Positions 45,217 to 56,885 of a DNA stretch of 64,000 nucleotides are shown piece by piece (the stretch's first letter is position 1; the number at the start of each line of letters is the position of its first letter). Source of the DNA: Cellulomonas sp. S1-8 (GTDB taxonomy: Bacteria > Actinomycetota > Actinomycetes > Actinomycetales > Cellulomonadaceae); contig NZ_CP110806.1 in NCBI RefSeq assembly GCF_026184235.1, positions 1,612,001 to 1,676,000 of the forward strand. Direction: 5' to 3'. The notes under the pieces were generated by a model. That model was not told the origin of the DNA. It saw only the letters and a list, made by a program, of their open reading frames with translations, and did no database searches. Made by a program: the position numbers and the translations under genes.

Positions 45217-46461
45217 TCAGTCCCGCGTGGTCCCCGAGGGATCGCGCCCCTCGACCGAGGGGTCGCGCCCCCCGACCTGGGGGTCGCGCTGCTCTACCGC
45301 GTCGTGCACGGGGGTGTCGTGCGGGTCGCGGGGCGCGGCCGCGTCCTCGGCAGCCGGGTCGGCCGACGGCTCCGCACCCGGGTCGGCCGGCGCGGTGCCG
45401 TCGGCCGGGGCCGGCTCGTCCGCCTGCTGGGCCCCCGGGGACGCGCCCGCCAGCCGTTCCTGGTGCGCGACGAGCGCGTCGCGCTGCCCCGCGAGCGGGA
45501 TGCCCGCGTCCTCCAGCGCACGGCGCACGGCGACGCGCAGGTGGCGCGCGACCTCCCACTGCATGGCGGGGGCCGTGCGCACCGACAGGCGCAGCCCGAC
45601 GGCGTCCGCCGCGAGCCGCTCCGCACCGGTGACGCTCGGTGCGCCCTGGAGGTAGGCCCCGACGACGGGGTCCGCGGCGACGCCGCGGGCCGCCTCGGTG
45701 AGCAGTGCGCACGCCTCGTCGAGGTCGACGAAGTAGTCGACGTCCACCTCGACCACGGCCGTGCTGAAGCCCTGGGTCTTGTTGCCGACGCGGATCATCG
45801 AGCCGTTCGGCACGTACCAGAGGGTCCCGTCGCCGTCGCGCAGCTTGGTCACGCGCAGGCCGACGGCCTCGACGGTGCCCGTCGCGGCGCCCACGTCGAC
45901 GACGTCACCGACGCCGTACTGGTCCTCCAGCAGCATGAACAGGCCGGACAGGAAGTCCTTGACCAGGCTCTGCGCACCGAAGCCGACGGCCACACCGACG
46001 ATGCCCGCCGACGCGATGAACGGCGCGAGGTTGATGCCCAGCGCGTCGAGCACGAGGATCGCGGCGATCGAGCCGACGACGATGGACGCGGTCGAGCGCA
46101 GCACCGACCCGATGGTGCGGGCGCGCTGTGCGCGCCGCGCGGTGGCCAGCGGGCTCGCCTTGAGCAGCGCCGAGCCGACCTCGGACCGCCCGAGCGGGCG
46201 CAGCACGCCGCGTTCTGTCACCGGGTCGCCCTCGGCGACGTGGCGCGTGATGCCTGAGATGGCGCGGCGGAGCAGGAGCAGGGCGATCGCGCTGAAGACG
46301 ATGATGAGGACGATGCGCAGCGGGACGCCGACGAACCACGACCCCCACTGCTCGGCCCACTGGGTCCACCCGGTGTCGTCGGGCTTCAGGACGGGCGGTG
46401 GCGTCACGGTGCCTGTCGTCGCGGTGGGGTCGGGCGTGGCCGTCGCGGTGGCGGCGCTCAT
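45217..46461 (-). CDS. mechanosensitive ion channel MscS
   Basis: Membrane channel that opens on hypo-osmotic stress. The 414-aa protein has helices at about 43-63 (VPLRIVLIIVFSAIALLLL) and 120-140. The pore segment IASAGIVGVAVGFGAQSLVK is followed by DFLSGLFMLLEDQYGVGDVV of the beta domain and a cytoplasmic vestibule. The C-terminal 80 residues are an acidic/Pro-rich tail ending in three RDPxVxGRDP-like repeats. Its ATG overlaps the prolyl oligopeptidase stop (ATGA). The osmoprotectant transporter of the window deals with the opposite stress. Confidence 0.92.
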   Translation of the reverse strand: MSAATATATPDPTATTGTVTPPPVLKPDDTGWTQWAEQWGSWFVGVPLRIVLIIVFSAIALLLLRRAISGITRHVAEGDPVTERGVLRPLGRSEVGSALLKASPLATARRAQRARTIGSVLRSTASIVVGSIAAILVLDALGINLAPFIASAGIVGVAVGFGAQSLVKDFLSGLFMLLEDQYGVGDVVDVGAATGTVEAVGLRVTKLRDGDGTLWYVPNGSMIRVGNKTQGFSTAVVEVDVDYFVDLDEACALLTEAARGVAADPVVGAYLQGAPSVTGAERLAADAVGLRLSVRTAPAMQWEVARHLRVAVRRALEDAGIPLAGQRDALVAHQERLAGASPGAQQADEPAPADGTAPADPGAEPSADPAAEDAAAPRDPHDTPVHDAVEQRDPQVGGRDPSVEGRDPSGTTRD

Positions 46462-48638
46462 CGCGCGTCCCGGCCGAGCAGGCCCGTGCGGTCGGCCACG
46501 AACTGCAGCTGCTCGACCGACAGCCCGATGGTCCGCGACAGCGCGCGCGCCCCGTGCCCGACGCCGATCTCGCGGCGGACGAGGACGGGCCGCTCCCGCG
46601 GGTCGGACGACGTCGCGGCCTGCAGCGCCGCCGCGAGCTTGCGCGCGTGCAGCGGGTCGACGCGCGTGTCGCCCTCGAAGACCGTGAACAGCACCGCCGG
46701 GTAGGCCGTCCCGTCGACGACGCGGTGGTACGGCGAGTAGCCCAGCAGCCACCCGAGCTCGGTCGGGTCGGCGGCGTCGCCGTACTCCTCGGTCCACGTC
46801 ACGCCCAGGCCGAAGCGCTGGTAGCGCACCATGTCGAGCAGCGGGGCCGAGCAGACCGCTGCGGCCCACAGGTCGGGGCGCTGCGTCACGGCCGCACCGA
46901 CGAGCAGCCCGCCGTTGGACCCGCCCCAGCACGCCAGCATGTCGGGGGTCGTCCAGCCCGCGACGACGACGTGCTCCGCGACGGCGTGGAAGTCGTCGAA
47001 CACGTTCTGCTTGGCGCCGCGCATGCCGGCGCGGTGCCAGTCCTCACCCTCCTCGCCGCCGCCGCGCAGGTTCGCGACGACGTACACGCCCCCCGCCTCG
47101 ACCCAGGCGAGCGTCGTCGCGGAGTACGCGGGGTCGAGGCTCACCTGGAACCCGCCGTACCCGTACAGCACCGTCGGCGCCGGGGCGAGGGGCCGCCCGT
47201 CGGGGTCCACGCGGTCGGCGCGGGCCAGCACGAACGCGCGCACGGTCGTGCCGTCGGCGCTCGTCACCTCGATCTGGCGGGTGTGCACGGCCGGCACGTC
47301 GGGCAGCGCGCCAGGGGGCGCGGCCCACAGCGTGACCGCGCCGGTCCCGGCGTCGTACCGGTGCACGCGCGGCACGGTGACGTGGTCCGTCCAGGAGAAC
47401 CAGACGGACTCCCCGCCCTCGGGCCGCGTCACGAGGCCCGAGATCGAGCCCAGGCCGGGCAGCGGGACCGCGCCCGTGCGCTCGCCCGTGCGCGGGTCGT
47501 GGACGGTGACCTCGCTGACCGAGTGCCGCCGCCACGACGCGAGCAGAGCCGTCGGTGCGCCTGCGTCGCCGTCGTCGACGAGTGCGACGTCCTCGAGCAC
47601 GGCCACGTCGTCCTGCGGGAGCAGCGTCTCCCAGTGCGCGAGACCGGGGGTCGTCGGGTCCGTCACGGCGAGCCGGCCGCGCGGCGCGTCCAGGTCCGTG
47701 TGCACGTACAGGCGCCCGTCGCGGCCCACCCACGCGCCGACCTCGGCGTCCAGACCCACGGCGACCTCGACGAACACCGGGGCCTCGTGCGCACCGGGTG
47801 CGGTGAGGTCCGCGATCCAGACGTCCGTGCGCGGGGCCGTGCCCGCCGCCGCGGACACGATCAGCCAGCGCCCGTCGCGGCTGACCTGCACGCCGTAGTA
47901 CGTCGTCATGTCCTTGCCCGCGCCGAAGACCTCGACGTCCTGCTCGGTCGGGGTGCCGACGCGGTGCAGCCACACCCGCCGGTGGTACTGCTCCTCGTCG
48001 GCGGGCAGCAGGTCCGGTGCGAGGCGGCGCACGTAGTAGAACGCCTCGCCGCCCGGCAGCCACGCGACGGGGGAGTAGCGGGCGCGGTCGATCGGCCCGT
48101 CGACGGGCTCACCCGTCGTGACGTCGAGCACGTGCAGCACGCTCTGCTCGGTGCCGCCGTGGGACACCTGGTACGCGAGCAGGTGGCCCTCCTTCGACGG
48201 CTGCCATGCGTCCAGCGTCGTCGTGCCGGCGGGGTCGAGCAGGAGCGGGTCGATCAGGACGCGCTCGTCCTGACCCTCGGCCACCACGACGACCGCGTGC
48301 TCCTGGTCGCCGGTGCGCCGCGAGAAGAAGCGTCGGTCCCCCCGCCACGCGGGGGCACCGACGAACCCGGCGCCGAGCAGCGCGCGCAGCCGCGCGTGCA
48401 GCGCGTCGTCGGCGAACGGCGTGCCGGCCGTGGCGTCGGTCACCCGCGCGCGGTACGCCGCGTACAGGTCGTCCTGCGCGCGCGACCACGCCTGCGTGCG
48501 ATGGTCGTCGGCGTCCTCGAGGGCCCGGTACGGGTCCGCGACCTGGTGGCCGTGCAGGTCCTCGACGAGGTCGGCGCGCGGCGCGTCCGGGTAGGGGCTG
48601 GCGCCGTCGGCGCGGGGGGTGGTCGGCTCGGTCGTCAC
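46458..48638 (-). CDS. prolyl oligopeptidase family serine protease
   Basis: A 726-aa S9A peptidase that cuts short peptides after proline. The N-terminal segment (DPYRALEDADDHRTQAWSRA) and a beta-propeller lead to the catalytic domain: Ser574 in WGGSNGGLLVGA, with the Asp in FEGDTRVDPLHARK and the His in IGVGHGARA; GGEEGEDWHRAG precedes it. No signal peptide, so it is cytoplasmic. The GTG at 48638 was chosen because TAGCCT (48647-48652 minus) lies 8 nt upstream. Coupled to the MscS gene by ATGA. Confidence 0.93.
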   Translation of the reverse strand: MTTEPTTPRADGASPYPDAPRADLVEDLHGHQVADPYRALEDADDHRTQAWSRAQDDLYAAYRARVTDATAGTPFADDALHARLRALLGAGFVGAPAWRGDRRFFSRRTGDQEHAVVVVAEGQDERVLIDPLLLDPAGTTTLDAWQPSKEGHLLAYQVSHGGTEQSVLHVLDVTTGEPVDGPIDRARYSPVAWLPGGEAFYYVRRLAPDLLPADEEQYHRRVWLHRVGTPTEQDVEVFGAGKDMTTYYGVQVSRDGRWLIVSAAAGTAPRTDVWIADLTAPGAHEAPVFVEVAVGLDAEVGAWVGRDGRLYVHTDLDAPRGRLAVTDPTTPGLAHWETLLPQDDVAVLEDVALVDDGDAGAPTALLASWRRHSVSEVTVHDPRTGERTGAVPLPGLGSISGLVTRPEGGESVWFSWTDHVTVPRVHRYDAGTGAVTLWAAPPGALPDVPAVHTRQIEVTSADGTTVRAFVLARADRVDPDGRPLAPAPTVLYGYGGFQVSLDPAYSATTLAWVEAGGVYVVANLRGGGEEGEDWHRAGMRGAKQNVFDDFHAVAEHVVVAGWTTPDMLACWGGSNGGLLVGAAVTQRPDLWAAAVCSAPLLDMVRYQRFGLGVTWTEEYGDAADPTELGWLLGYSPYHRVVDGTAYPAVLFTVFEGDTRVDPLHARKLAAALQAATSSDPRERPVLVRREIGVGHGARALSRTIGLSVEQLQFVADRTGLLGRDAR

Positions 48639-48646
48639 GGTGCCCC

Positions 48647-48652
48647 AGGCTA
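48647..48652 (-). promoter_or_regulatory. -10 box of prolyl oligopeptidase gene
   Basis: TAGCCT on the minus strand ends 8 nt before the GTG at 48638; supports a leaderless start. Confidence 0.45.
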
Positions 48653-48672
48653 CGTCGGGCGCGGGCCGCACC

Positions 48673-49449
48673 TCAGCGGGAGATCGGTACCGGGAGTCCC
48701 GAGACCTGCGTGGACGGGCGGTCGCTCAGCTCGCCGTCCGACGTCACACGCACGTCGTGGCGCACGAGGACGTCGCCGTCCTGCATCCACGCCTCGACGT
48801 CGAAGCCGTCGCCACGGGGCTGTGCCGTCGTCGGACCGATCTCGGTGGCGAGCTGGGCGCGCGCCGCGTCGACCGTGGCCTGCGCGGCGTCGTCCAGCGT
48901 CGGACGCAGCTGCACGTCGTCGAACGACGCGATCCGCTGGGACCACTGGCGGAACGTGCGTGTCGAGTCGAGGTACGTCTCGACGACCGCGGCGGCCGTC
49001 CCCTCGTCGTCCACCTGCACCCCCGCCTCCGTGAGCAGGTCGACGTACGCGTCGGTGCGGCCCGTGAGCAGGGTCGCGACTCCCTCGTCGGACAGCGCGA
49101 GGTACGCGCGAGCGCCGTGCGCACCGGACCGCGACAGGACGTCGACGACCTGCCAGCCGTCGAGCCAGGGCGTGTCCAGCACCGTCAGGGACGTGTCGTC
49201 CTTGGCGACGAGGTCACCGAGTCCCGTGGTGTCGTCCTGCAGCGCCTGCGTCAACCTGGTCCGCACGTCCGTCTCCTCGTCTGCCGTCCCGCCCGGTGTG
49301 CCGGCGGCTGCCGTGCCCGACGCCGACGGTGCGGCCGTCCCGTCCGGTCCCTGGGGCTCGTCGCCCGTGCATCCGGTCAGCGCGAGCACGGTGGCCAGCA
49401 CGGTGGCCAGCACGACGGCCACGGACCCGTCACGCGTCCTGCGTCCCAT
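48673..49449 (-). CDS. hypothetical lipoprotein
   Basis: A 258-aa secreted lipoprotein with a basic start (MGRRTRDG), hydrophobic core and lipobox LTGC (Cys about 27). A Thr/Ala/Gly-rich stretch to about residue 60 is followed by a mixed alpha/beta part with DTPWLDGWQVVDVLSRSGAH, DVQLRPTLDDAAQATVDAAR and DVEAWMQDGDVLVRHDVRV. No family recognised. The start ATG has GAGGAG 5 nt upstream. It lies between the pilin-like gene (upstream, same strand) and the peptidase gene; it may be co-transcribed with the former. Confidence 0.75.
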   Translation of the reverse strand: MGRRTRDGSVAVVLATVLATVLALTGCTGDEPQGPDGTAAPSASGTAAAGTPGGTADEETDVRTRLTQALQDDTTGLGDLVAKDDTSLTVLDTPWLDGWQVVDVLSRSGAHGARAYLALSDEGVATLLTGRTDAYVDLLTEAGVQVDDEGTAAAVVETYLDSTRTFRQWSQRIASFDDVQLRPTLDDAAQATVDAARAQLATEIGPTTAQPRGDGFDVEAWMQDGDVLVRHDVRVTSDGELSDRPSTQVSGLPVPISR

Positions 49450-49493
49450 CGGTGCTCCTCGTCCTCGTGCCGGCCGGCGTGCCCGGCGCCCGG

Positions 49494-50555
49494 TCAGTGC
49501 CGCTCGTCCCACGCGTCACCGTAGTAGTCGTCGTACGGATCACCGGTGTTCGAGGTGACGAACGTGCCGTCGAGGAACAGGTTGCGCACCGCCGCGAACG
49601 CCGCGTCGCGTGCCTGCTGCTCGTCGCCGCCGTCGGCGACCGCCTGGTCGTACGCGTCCCAGTACGTGGTGTCCGAGACGTCGGTCGGCATCGTCACGCC
49701 GGCGTCCTGGAGCTCGCGCGCCGCGCGGATCTCCTCCACGACACCCTGCGTCTCCTCGTCGAGCATGCCGTTCACGTAGTCGTCCCGGGAGTCCGCGTCG
49801 ATGTCCGCGCTGGTGCCCTCGGCGTCGTTGAGCGCGTGGTTGTACTCGTGGACGAGGGTCCGCACGGTCTCCATGTCGGTGTTGGCCGTGTCGATGAAGA
49901 TCGCCGTCCCGTCCCAGTACGAGCCCTGGAAGCTGTCGCGCACCGGGATGCCCTGGTCGGCGAGCCACTGCAGGATCTCGCGGCCCCGCTCGGTCTGCAG
50001 CAGCGCGGCCACGGCGTCGCCGTCGGGGTCCATGCCCTCGGGGATGGTGACGCCGTCGACGATCGGCAGCCCGTTCGCCGGGTCCGTGGGGTGCGCCGAC
50101 GGGGTGGGCGTGGACGTCGGTGTCGACGTCGGGTCGTCCTCGGGCTCGTCGGGGCAGAACCAGCCGACCGTCTCGCACCACCAGCCCGGCTCCTCGTCCT
50201 GCTGGTCCTCGTCCTGCTGCTCGTCGTCCTGCTGGTCGTCCGAGCACCACCAACCGACGTTCTCGCACCACCAGCTCGGGTCGTCCTCGCCGGGGGCGTC
50301 GGGCGAGGGCTCGCCGCAGGCCCCCTGCCCGAGGGTGGCGATCTGGCACATCGCACGCATCGCGGACGACCGCGCCTGGGAGTTCGACATGACGAGGAGC
50401 ACCGCCACGACCAGCAGTGCCACCAGGGCGAGGACGCCGATGTACTCGAGCGTCCCCTGACCGGCGTCGCGACGCCGCGGGGCGGCACCGGTGCGCTGCG
50501 TGCTCGCACCGGTGACCGCCCGTCCCGGCGTGCGCGCCCTCCACGTGTGCGCCAT
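49494..50555 (-). CDS. pilin-like N-terminus fused to HEXXH putative metallopeptidase
   Basis: A 353-aa chimera. Residues 30-56 look like a Flp/TadE-type prepilin segment: GQG, then TLEYIGVLALVALLVVAVLLV with the Glu-Tyr pair. Two similar Trp/Cys motifs follow (SWWCENVGWWCSDD about 94, GWWCETVGWFCPDE about 124), separated by a Gln/Asp/Glu-rich stretch. After a Thr/Pro linker a globular part carries HEYNH at 236-240, a match to the zinc-protease HEXXH, with acidic residues at about 263. The N-terminus could anchor it in the membrane with the protease part outside. Protease activity and pilin processing are inferred. No other tad genes are nearby. Confidence 0.75.
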   Translation of the reverse strand: MAHTWRARTPGRAVTGASTQRTGAAPRRRDAGQGTLEYIGVLALVALLVVAVLLVMSNSQARSSAMRAMCQIATLGQGACGEPSPDAPGEDDPSWWCENVGWWCSDDQQDDEQQDEDQQDEEPGWWCETVGWFCPDEPEDDPTSTPTSTPTPSAHPTDPANGLPIVDGVTIPEGMDPDGDAVAALLQTERGREILQWLADQGIPVRDSFQGSYWDGTAIFIDTANTDMETVRTLVHEYNHALNDAEGTSADIDADSRDDYVNGMLDEETQGVVEEIRAARELQDAGVTMPTDVSDTTYWDAYDQAVADGGDEQQARDAAFAAVRNLFLDGTFVTSNTGDPYDDYYGDAWDERH

Positions 50556-50663
50556 GTGGTCAGCCTGGTGCGCCCGTCCCGGCAGCGGCAGGGCCCTGGA
50601 GCCCGGGTGCGACGCGCCGGTGGGCCCGCGGGCCCGCCGCGGGCCTGGTGACGCACCCTCTGG

Positions 50664-50669
50664 CAGGAT
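50664..50669 (+). promoter_or_regulatory. -10 box of malQ
   Basis: CAGGAT ends 6 nt before the GTG at 50676. Confidence 0.4.
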
Positions 50670-50675
50670 CGGGGC

Positions 50676-52802
50676 GTGCCCGACGCGACCAACCACGAGG
50701 ACCTGTGGCGGCTCGCTGCCGCCTACGACGTCGTACCCGGGTACCGCGGTCACGACGGGCAGGACCACGAGGCGACCGACGCGACCGTGGTCCGGGTGCT
50801 CGCGGCCCTCGGCGTGGACGCCTCGTCGCCCGAGCGGGTCGCGCTGGCGCTGGGGCACGTCGAGAACATGCCGTGGCGGCGGGTGCTGCCGCCCGTCGTC
50901 GTCGTGCGGCAGGGACGGACCGCCCACGTTCCGGTGCACGTCACGCACGGCGACCCCGTCGAGGTGTGGCTCGAGCTCGACCCCGAGGCGGGCGGCGGGC
51001 GGCGTGGGCTGACGCAGGCGGACGTCCCCGTGGCACCGCGCACCGTCGACGGGCGACTCGTGGGGCGCGCGACGTTCACGCTGCCCGACGACCTCCCGCT
51101 CGGCTGGCACGAGATCCGGACCGACGGGCCCAGCGCGCGCGCCCACAGCCCGGTGGTCGTGACCCCCGAGCGCCTCGAGCTGCCGGAGCGGCTGCGCGAG
51201 GGCGGGGTCTGGGGCCTGATGGCCCAGCTGTACTCGGTGCGCTCGCGCACGTCCTGGGGCGTGGGTGACCTGGCGGACCTCGCCGAGCTCGGCTGGCTGG
51301 CCGCGCACCGGTGGGGCGCCGACTTCGTGCTCGTGAACCCGCTGCACGCTGCCGAGCCCGTCGAGCCGCTGACCCCCAGCCCGTACCTGCCGACGACCCG
51401 ACGGTTCGTCAACCCGCTGTACGTGCGCGTCGAGGACGTGCGCGAGACGGCGTACCTGTCCGCCGCGGACCGCGCGCTCGTCGAGTGGGCCGGTGAGCAG
51501 GTGCTCGTCACCGACCCGGACCCCGGCCCGATCGACCGCGACGTGGCCTGGGCCGCCAAGCGGGCGGCGCTCGAGGTGGTGTTCGCGCACCCGCGCTCGG
51601 CGGCGCGGCAGGCGGCGTTCGACGCGTTCGTCGAGGAGGAGGGCGAAGGGCTGCGCGAGTTCGCCCTGTGGTGCGCCCTCGTCGAGCGTCACGGGCCGGC
51701 CGCGGGCTGGTCCGACGACCTGCACGACCCGTTGTCCGACGCGGTCGCGGCCGCTGCAGTCGAGCTGGCCGACCGCGTGGTGTTCTGGTCGTGGCTGCAG
51801 TGGGTCGCCGACGAGCAGCTCGAGCGCGCGCAGCGCGTCGTCCGTGAGGGCGGCATGGCGCTGGGGATCATGCACGACCTGGCCGTCGGCGTGCACCCGG
51901 AGGGCGCCGACGCGTGGGCGCTGCGCGACGTCCTCGCGACGGGCGCGTCCGTCGGTGCGCCCCCCGACATGTACAACCAGCAGGGGCAGGACTGGTCGCA
52001 GCCGCCGTGGCACCCCGAGGGTCTGGCGCGCGCGGCCTACCGGCCCTACCGCGACATGCTGCGCACGGTGCTGCGGCACGCGGGCGCGATCCGCATCGAC
52101 CACGTCATCGGCCTGTTCCGGCTGTGGTGGGTGCCCGTCGGCAACGACGCCAAGGACGGCGCGTACGTGCGGTACGACCACGACGCCCTCATCGGGATCC
52201 TCGCGCTCGAGGCCCACCGCGCCGGCGCCGTGGTCATCGGCGAGGACCTCGGCACCGTCGAGCCGTGGGTCCGCGACTACCTCTCGGAGCGCGGCATCCT
52301 GGGCACCTCGGTGCTGTGGTTCGAGCAGGAGCACGACGGCCGCCCCCGCCCGCCGGAGGCGTACCGGCGGCTCGCGCTCGCGACCGTCACGACGCACGAC
52401 CTGCCCCCCACCGCCGGGTACCTGGCGGGCGAGCACGTCACCCTCCGCGACCGCCTGGGCCTGCTGTCCGCACCCGTGGCCGAGGTGCGCGCGCACGCCG
52501 CCGCCGAGCGTGACCGCATGCTCGACGCGCTGCGCGAGCGCGGCCTGCTCGGGCACGACCCCAGCGAGCGGGAGATCGTGGAGGCGCTGCACCGCTGGAT
52601 CCGCGCGACGCCCGCGGTGCTGCTGGGCGTCTCGCTCGTCGACGCCGTCGGGGAGCGCCGCGCGCAGAACCAGCCCGGCACCGACCGTCAGTACCCGAAC
52701 TGGAAGGTCCCGCTCGCCGACGGCACGGGCCGCCTCGTGCTGCTGGAGGACCTGTTCACCAACGCCCGCGCGCAGTCGCTGGCCGACGCGATGGACGAGT
52801 GA
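50676..52802 (+). CDS. malQ: 4-alpha-glucanotransferase (amylomaltase, GH77)
   Basis: Transfers alpha-1,4-glucan segments between maltodextrins. The 708-aa protein has a 170-residue N-terminal beta domain common in actinobacterial MalQ, then GVWGLMAQLYSVRSRTSWGV and LVNPLHA. Catalytic residues: Asp in GAIRIDHVIGLFRLWW, Glu in VIGEDLGTVEPWV and the transition-state Asp in TTHDLPPTAGY. PNWKVPLAD is near the end. It starts at GTG 50676 and overlaps the next gene by 4 bp (GTGA). Confidence 0.95.
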   Translation: MPDATNHEDLWRLAAAYDVVPGYRGHDGQDHEATDATVVRVLAALGVDASSPERVALALGHVENMPWRRVLPPVVVVRQGRTAHVPVHVTHGDPVEVWLELDPEAGGGRRGLTQADVPVAPRTVDGRLVGRATFTLPDDLPLGWHEIRTDGPSARAHSPVVVTPERLELPERLREGGVWGLMAQLYSVRSRTSWGVGDLADLAELGWLAAHRWGADFVLVNPLHAAEPVEPLTPSPYLPTTRRFVNPLYVRVEDVRETAYLSAADRALVEWAGEQVLVTDPDPGPIDRDVAWAAKRAALEVVFAHPRSAARQAAFDAFVEEEGEGLREFALWCALVERHGPAAGWSDDLHDPLSDAVAAAAVELADRVVFWSWLQWVADEQLERAQRVVREGGMALGIMHDLAVGVHPEGADAWALRDVLATGASVGAPPDMYNQQGQDWSQPPWHPEGLARAAYRPYRDMLRTVLRHAGAIRIDHVIGLFRLWWVPVGNDAKDGAYVRYDHDALIGILALEAHRAGAVVIGEDLGTVEPWVRDYLSERGILGTSVLWFEQEHDGRPRPPEAYRRLALATVTTHDLPPTAGYLAGEHVTLRDRLGLLSAPVAEVRAHAAAERDRMLDALRERGLLGHDPSEREIVEALHRWIRATPAVLLGVSLVDAVGERRAQNQPGTDRQYPNWKVPLADGTGRLVLLEDLFTNARAQSLADAMDE

Positions 52803-53341
52803 GCGCGCCCCTGCAGCGGGTGCGCGTCGTCGGGGCGTCGGGGGCCGGCAAGACGACGTTCGCGCGCCGGCTGGCTCGTGCGCTGGACGCGCCGCTGGTC
52901 GAGCTCGACGAGGTGTTCTGGGGTCCGGGCTGGGTCAAGCGGGACGTCGACGAGGCGCGCGCGGACCTGCGGGCACGGACCGCGGGCCCGACCTGGGTCG
53001 CCGACGGCAACTGGGACTCGCGCCGGGAGGGCGTGCTGGACGACGCGGACACGATCGTCTGGTTGGACCACCCGCGCCGCACCGTCATGGCCCGGGTCGT
53101 GCGCCGCACGCTGTCGCGCGGGCTCACGCGACGCGAGCTCTGGCACGGCAACCGCGAGTCGCTCGCGAACCTGCGCAGCCGCGACCCGCACCGCAACATC
53201 GTGCTGTGGGCGTGGCACCACCACCCGGTCCTGGTCGAGCGCTACACGGCGCGGTCGCAGGCTCCCGGGTCGGACGTCGTGCGGCTGCGGGGGCCCCGCG
53301 CGGCGGAGCGGTGGCTGCGCGCGCTCGAGCGCACGCGCTGA
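52799..53341 (+). CDS. adenylate-kinase-like P-loop protein
   Basis: A 180-aa P-loop kinase-like protein of the FlaR/topology-modulation group. It has VRVVGASGAGKTTFARRLA (Walker A), LVELDEVFWGPGWVKRD, WVADGNWDSRREGVLDDADT, IVWLDHPRRTVMARVVRRTL and WHGNRESLANL. Such proteins resemble adenylate kinases but their substrate is unproven. The GTG start overlaps the malQ stop, yet no link in function is known. A shared hairpin separates it from convergent pepN. Confidence 0.85.
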   Translation: MSAPLQRVRVVGASGAGKTTFARRLARALDAPLVELDEVFWGPGWVKRDVDEARADLRARTAGPTWVADGNWDSRREGVLDDADTIVWLDHPRRTVMARVVRRTLSRGLTRRELWHGNRESLANLRSRDPHRNIVLWAWHHHPVLVERYTARSQAPGSDVVRLRGPRAAERWLRALERTR

Positions 53342-53378
53342 CCCGGGGCGCGGCGACCGGGACGACGGCAGCCGGGAC

Positions 53379-53414
53379 GACGACAGCCGGGCACGTGCGC
53401 ACCCGGCCGTCGTC
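53379..53414. terminator. bidirectional terminator
   Basis: GACGAC-A-GCCGGG pairs with CCCGGC-C-GTCGTC around a 10-nt loop, between the convergent kinase-like and pepN genes. Confidence 0.6.
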
Positions 53415-53416
53415 CG

Positions 53417-56023
<2,607 letters not shown>

Positions 56024-56255
56024 GGATGCTCTCCGATCGTTCTGCGGCGGTGGCCACGAGGGGCTGTGGCGGCGCCCGGGCGGTCGGCGACGACCGGGGT
56101 CGGGTCGGCCAGGGCGGGGCGCTGCCGTGTCGCACGTGCGCGACCGCACGATCATGCCACGGGGGTCCGACGGGACGTGGGGGACCGGAGGGGATGTGCG
56201 TCGGACGGCCGGAAGGGGCACACTCGGGCTCGTCCCGTCAGCGAGAGGAGCTCGT

Positions 56256-56885
56256 GTGCCCGTCGTCGACCTCTGGTTCGACCCTGCCTGCCCGTGGGCC
56301 TGGATGACGTCCCGCTGGATGCTCGAGGTCGAGCGCATCCGCGACGTCGAGGTCCGGTGGCACGTCATGAGCCTGTCCGTGCTCAACGAGGGCCGCGACC
56401 TGCCCGACGAGTACCGCCGCCTCATGGACGGGTCGTGGGGCCCGGTCCGGGTGCTGGTCGCCGCCGCACGTGACCACGGCGACGAGGTCCTCGAGCCGTT
56501 GTACACCGCGATGGGCACGCGTCGGCACCCCGGAGGCCGCACGGACACCGACGCGATCGTCGCGGAGTCGCTGGCCGAGGTCGGGCTGCCGGCCGCGCTC
56601 GCGGACGTCGCCGCCGACGTCCCGGGCGACGAGGTCGACGACCTGCTGCGCGCGTCGCACGCGCGGGCGATGGAGCTGGTCGGCGACGAGGTCGGCACCC
56701 CGGTCGTCGCGATCGACGGTGTCGGGTTCTTCGGTCCCGTCATGACGCCCGCGCCGCGCGGGGACGCCGCCGGGCGGTTGTTCGACGGTCTCGCGCTGAT
56801 CACGGGGGTGCCGGGCTTCTACGAGCTCAAGCGCACGCGGACGCTGGGCCCGGTGTTCGACACCCCGGCCCCGCCGCAGGCGTGA
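56256..56885 (+). CDS. DsbA-fold protein, Rv2466c (mycothiol-dependent nitroreductase) family
   Basis: A 209-aa thioredoxin-fold oxidoreductase with a helical insert. The start [20 protein letters not shown] places CPWA at the active site, so the second Cys of a CPWC motif is Ala. Further family segments are [39 protein letters not shown] and [10 protein letters not shown]. Rv2466c reduces nitro compounds with mycothiol; the present protein is presumed similar. The start GTG has GAGAGGAG upstream. It overlaps the next gene by 4 bp (GTGA). Confidence 0.88.
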   Translation: MPVVDLWFDPACPWAWMTSRWMLEVERIRDVEVRWHVMSLSVLNEGRDLPDEYRRLMDGSWGPVRVLVAAARDHGDEVLEPLYTAMGTRRHPGGRTDTDAIVAESLAEVGLPAALADVAADVPGDEVDDLLRASHARAMELVGDEVGTPVVAIDGVGFFGPVMTPAPRGDAAGRLFDGLALITGVPGFYELKRTRTLGPVFDTPAPPQA

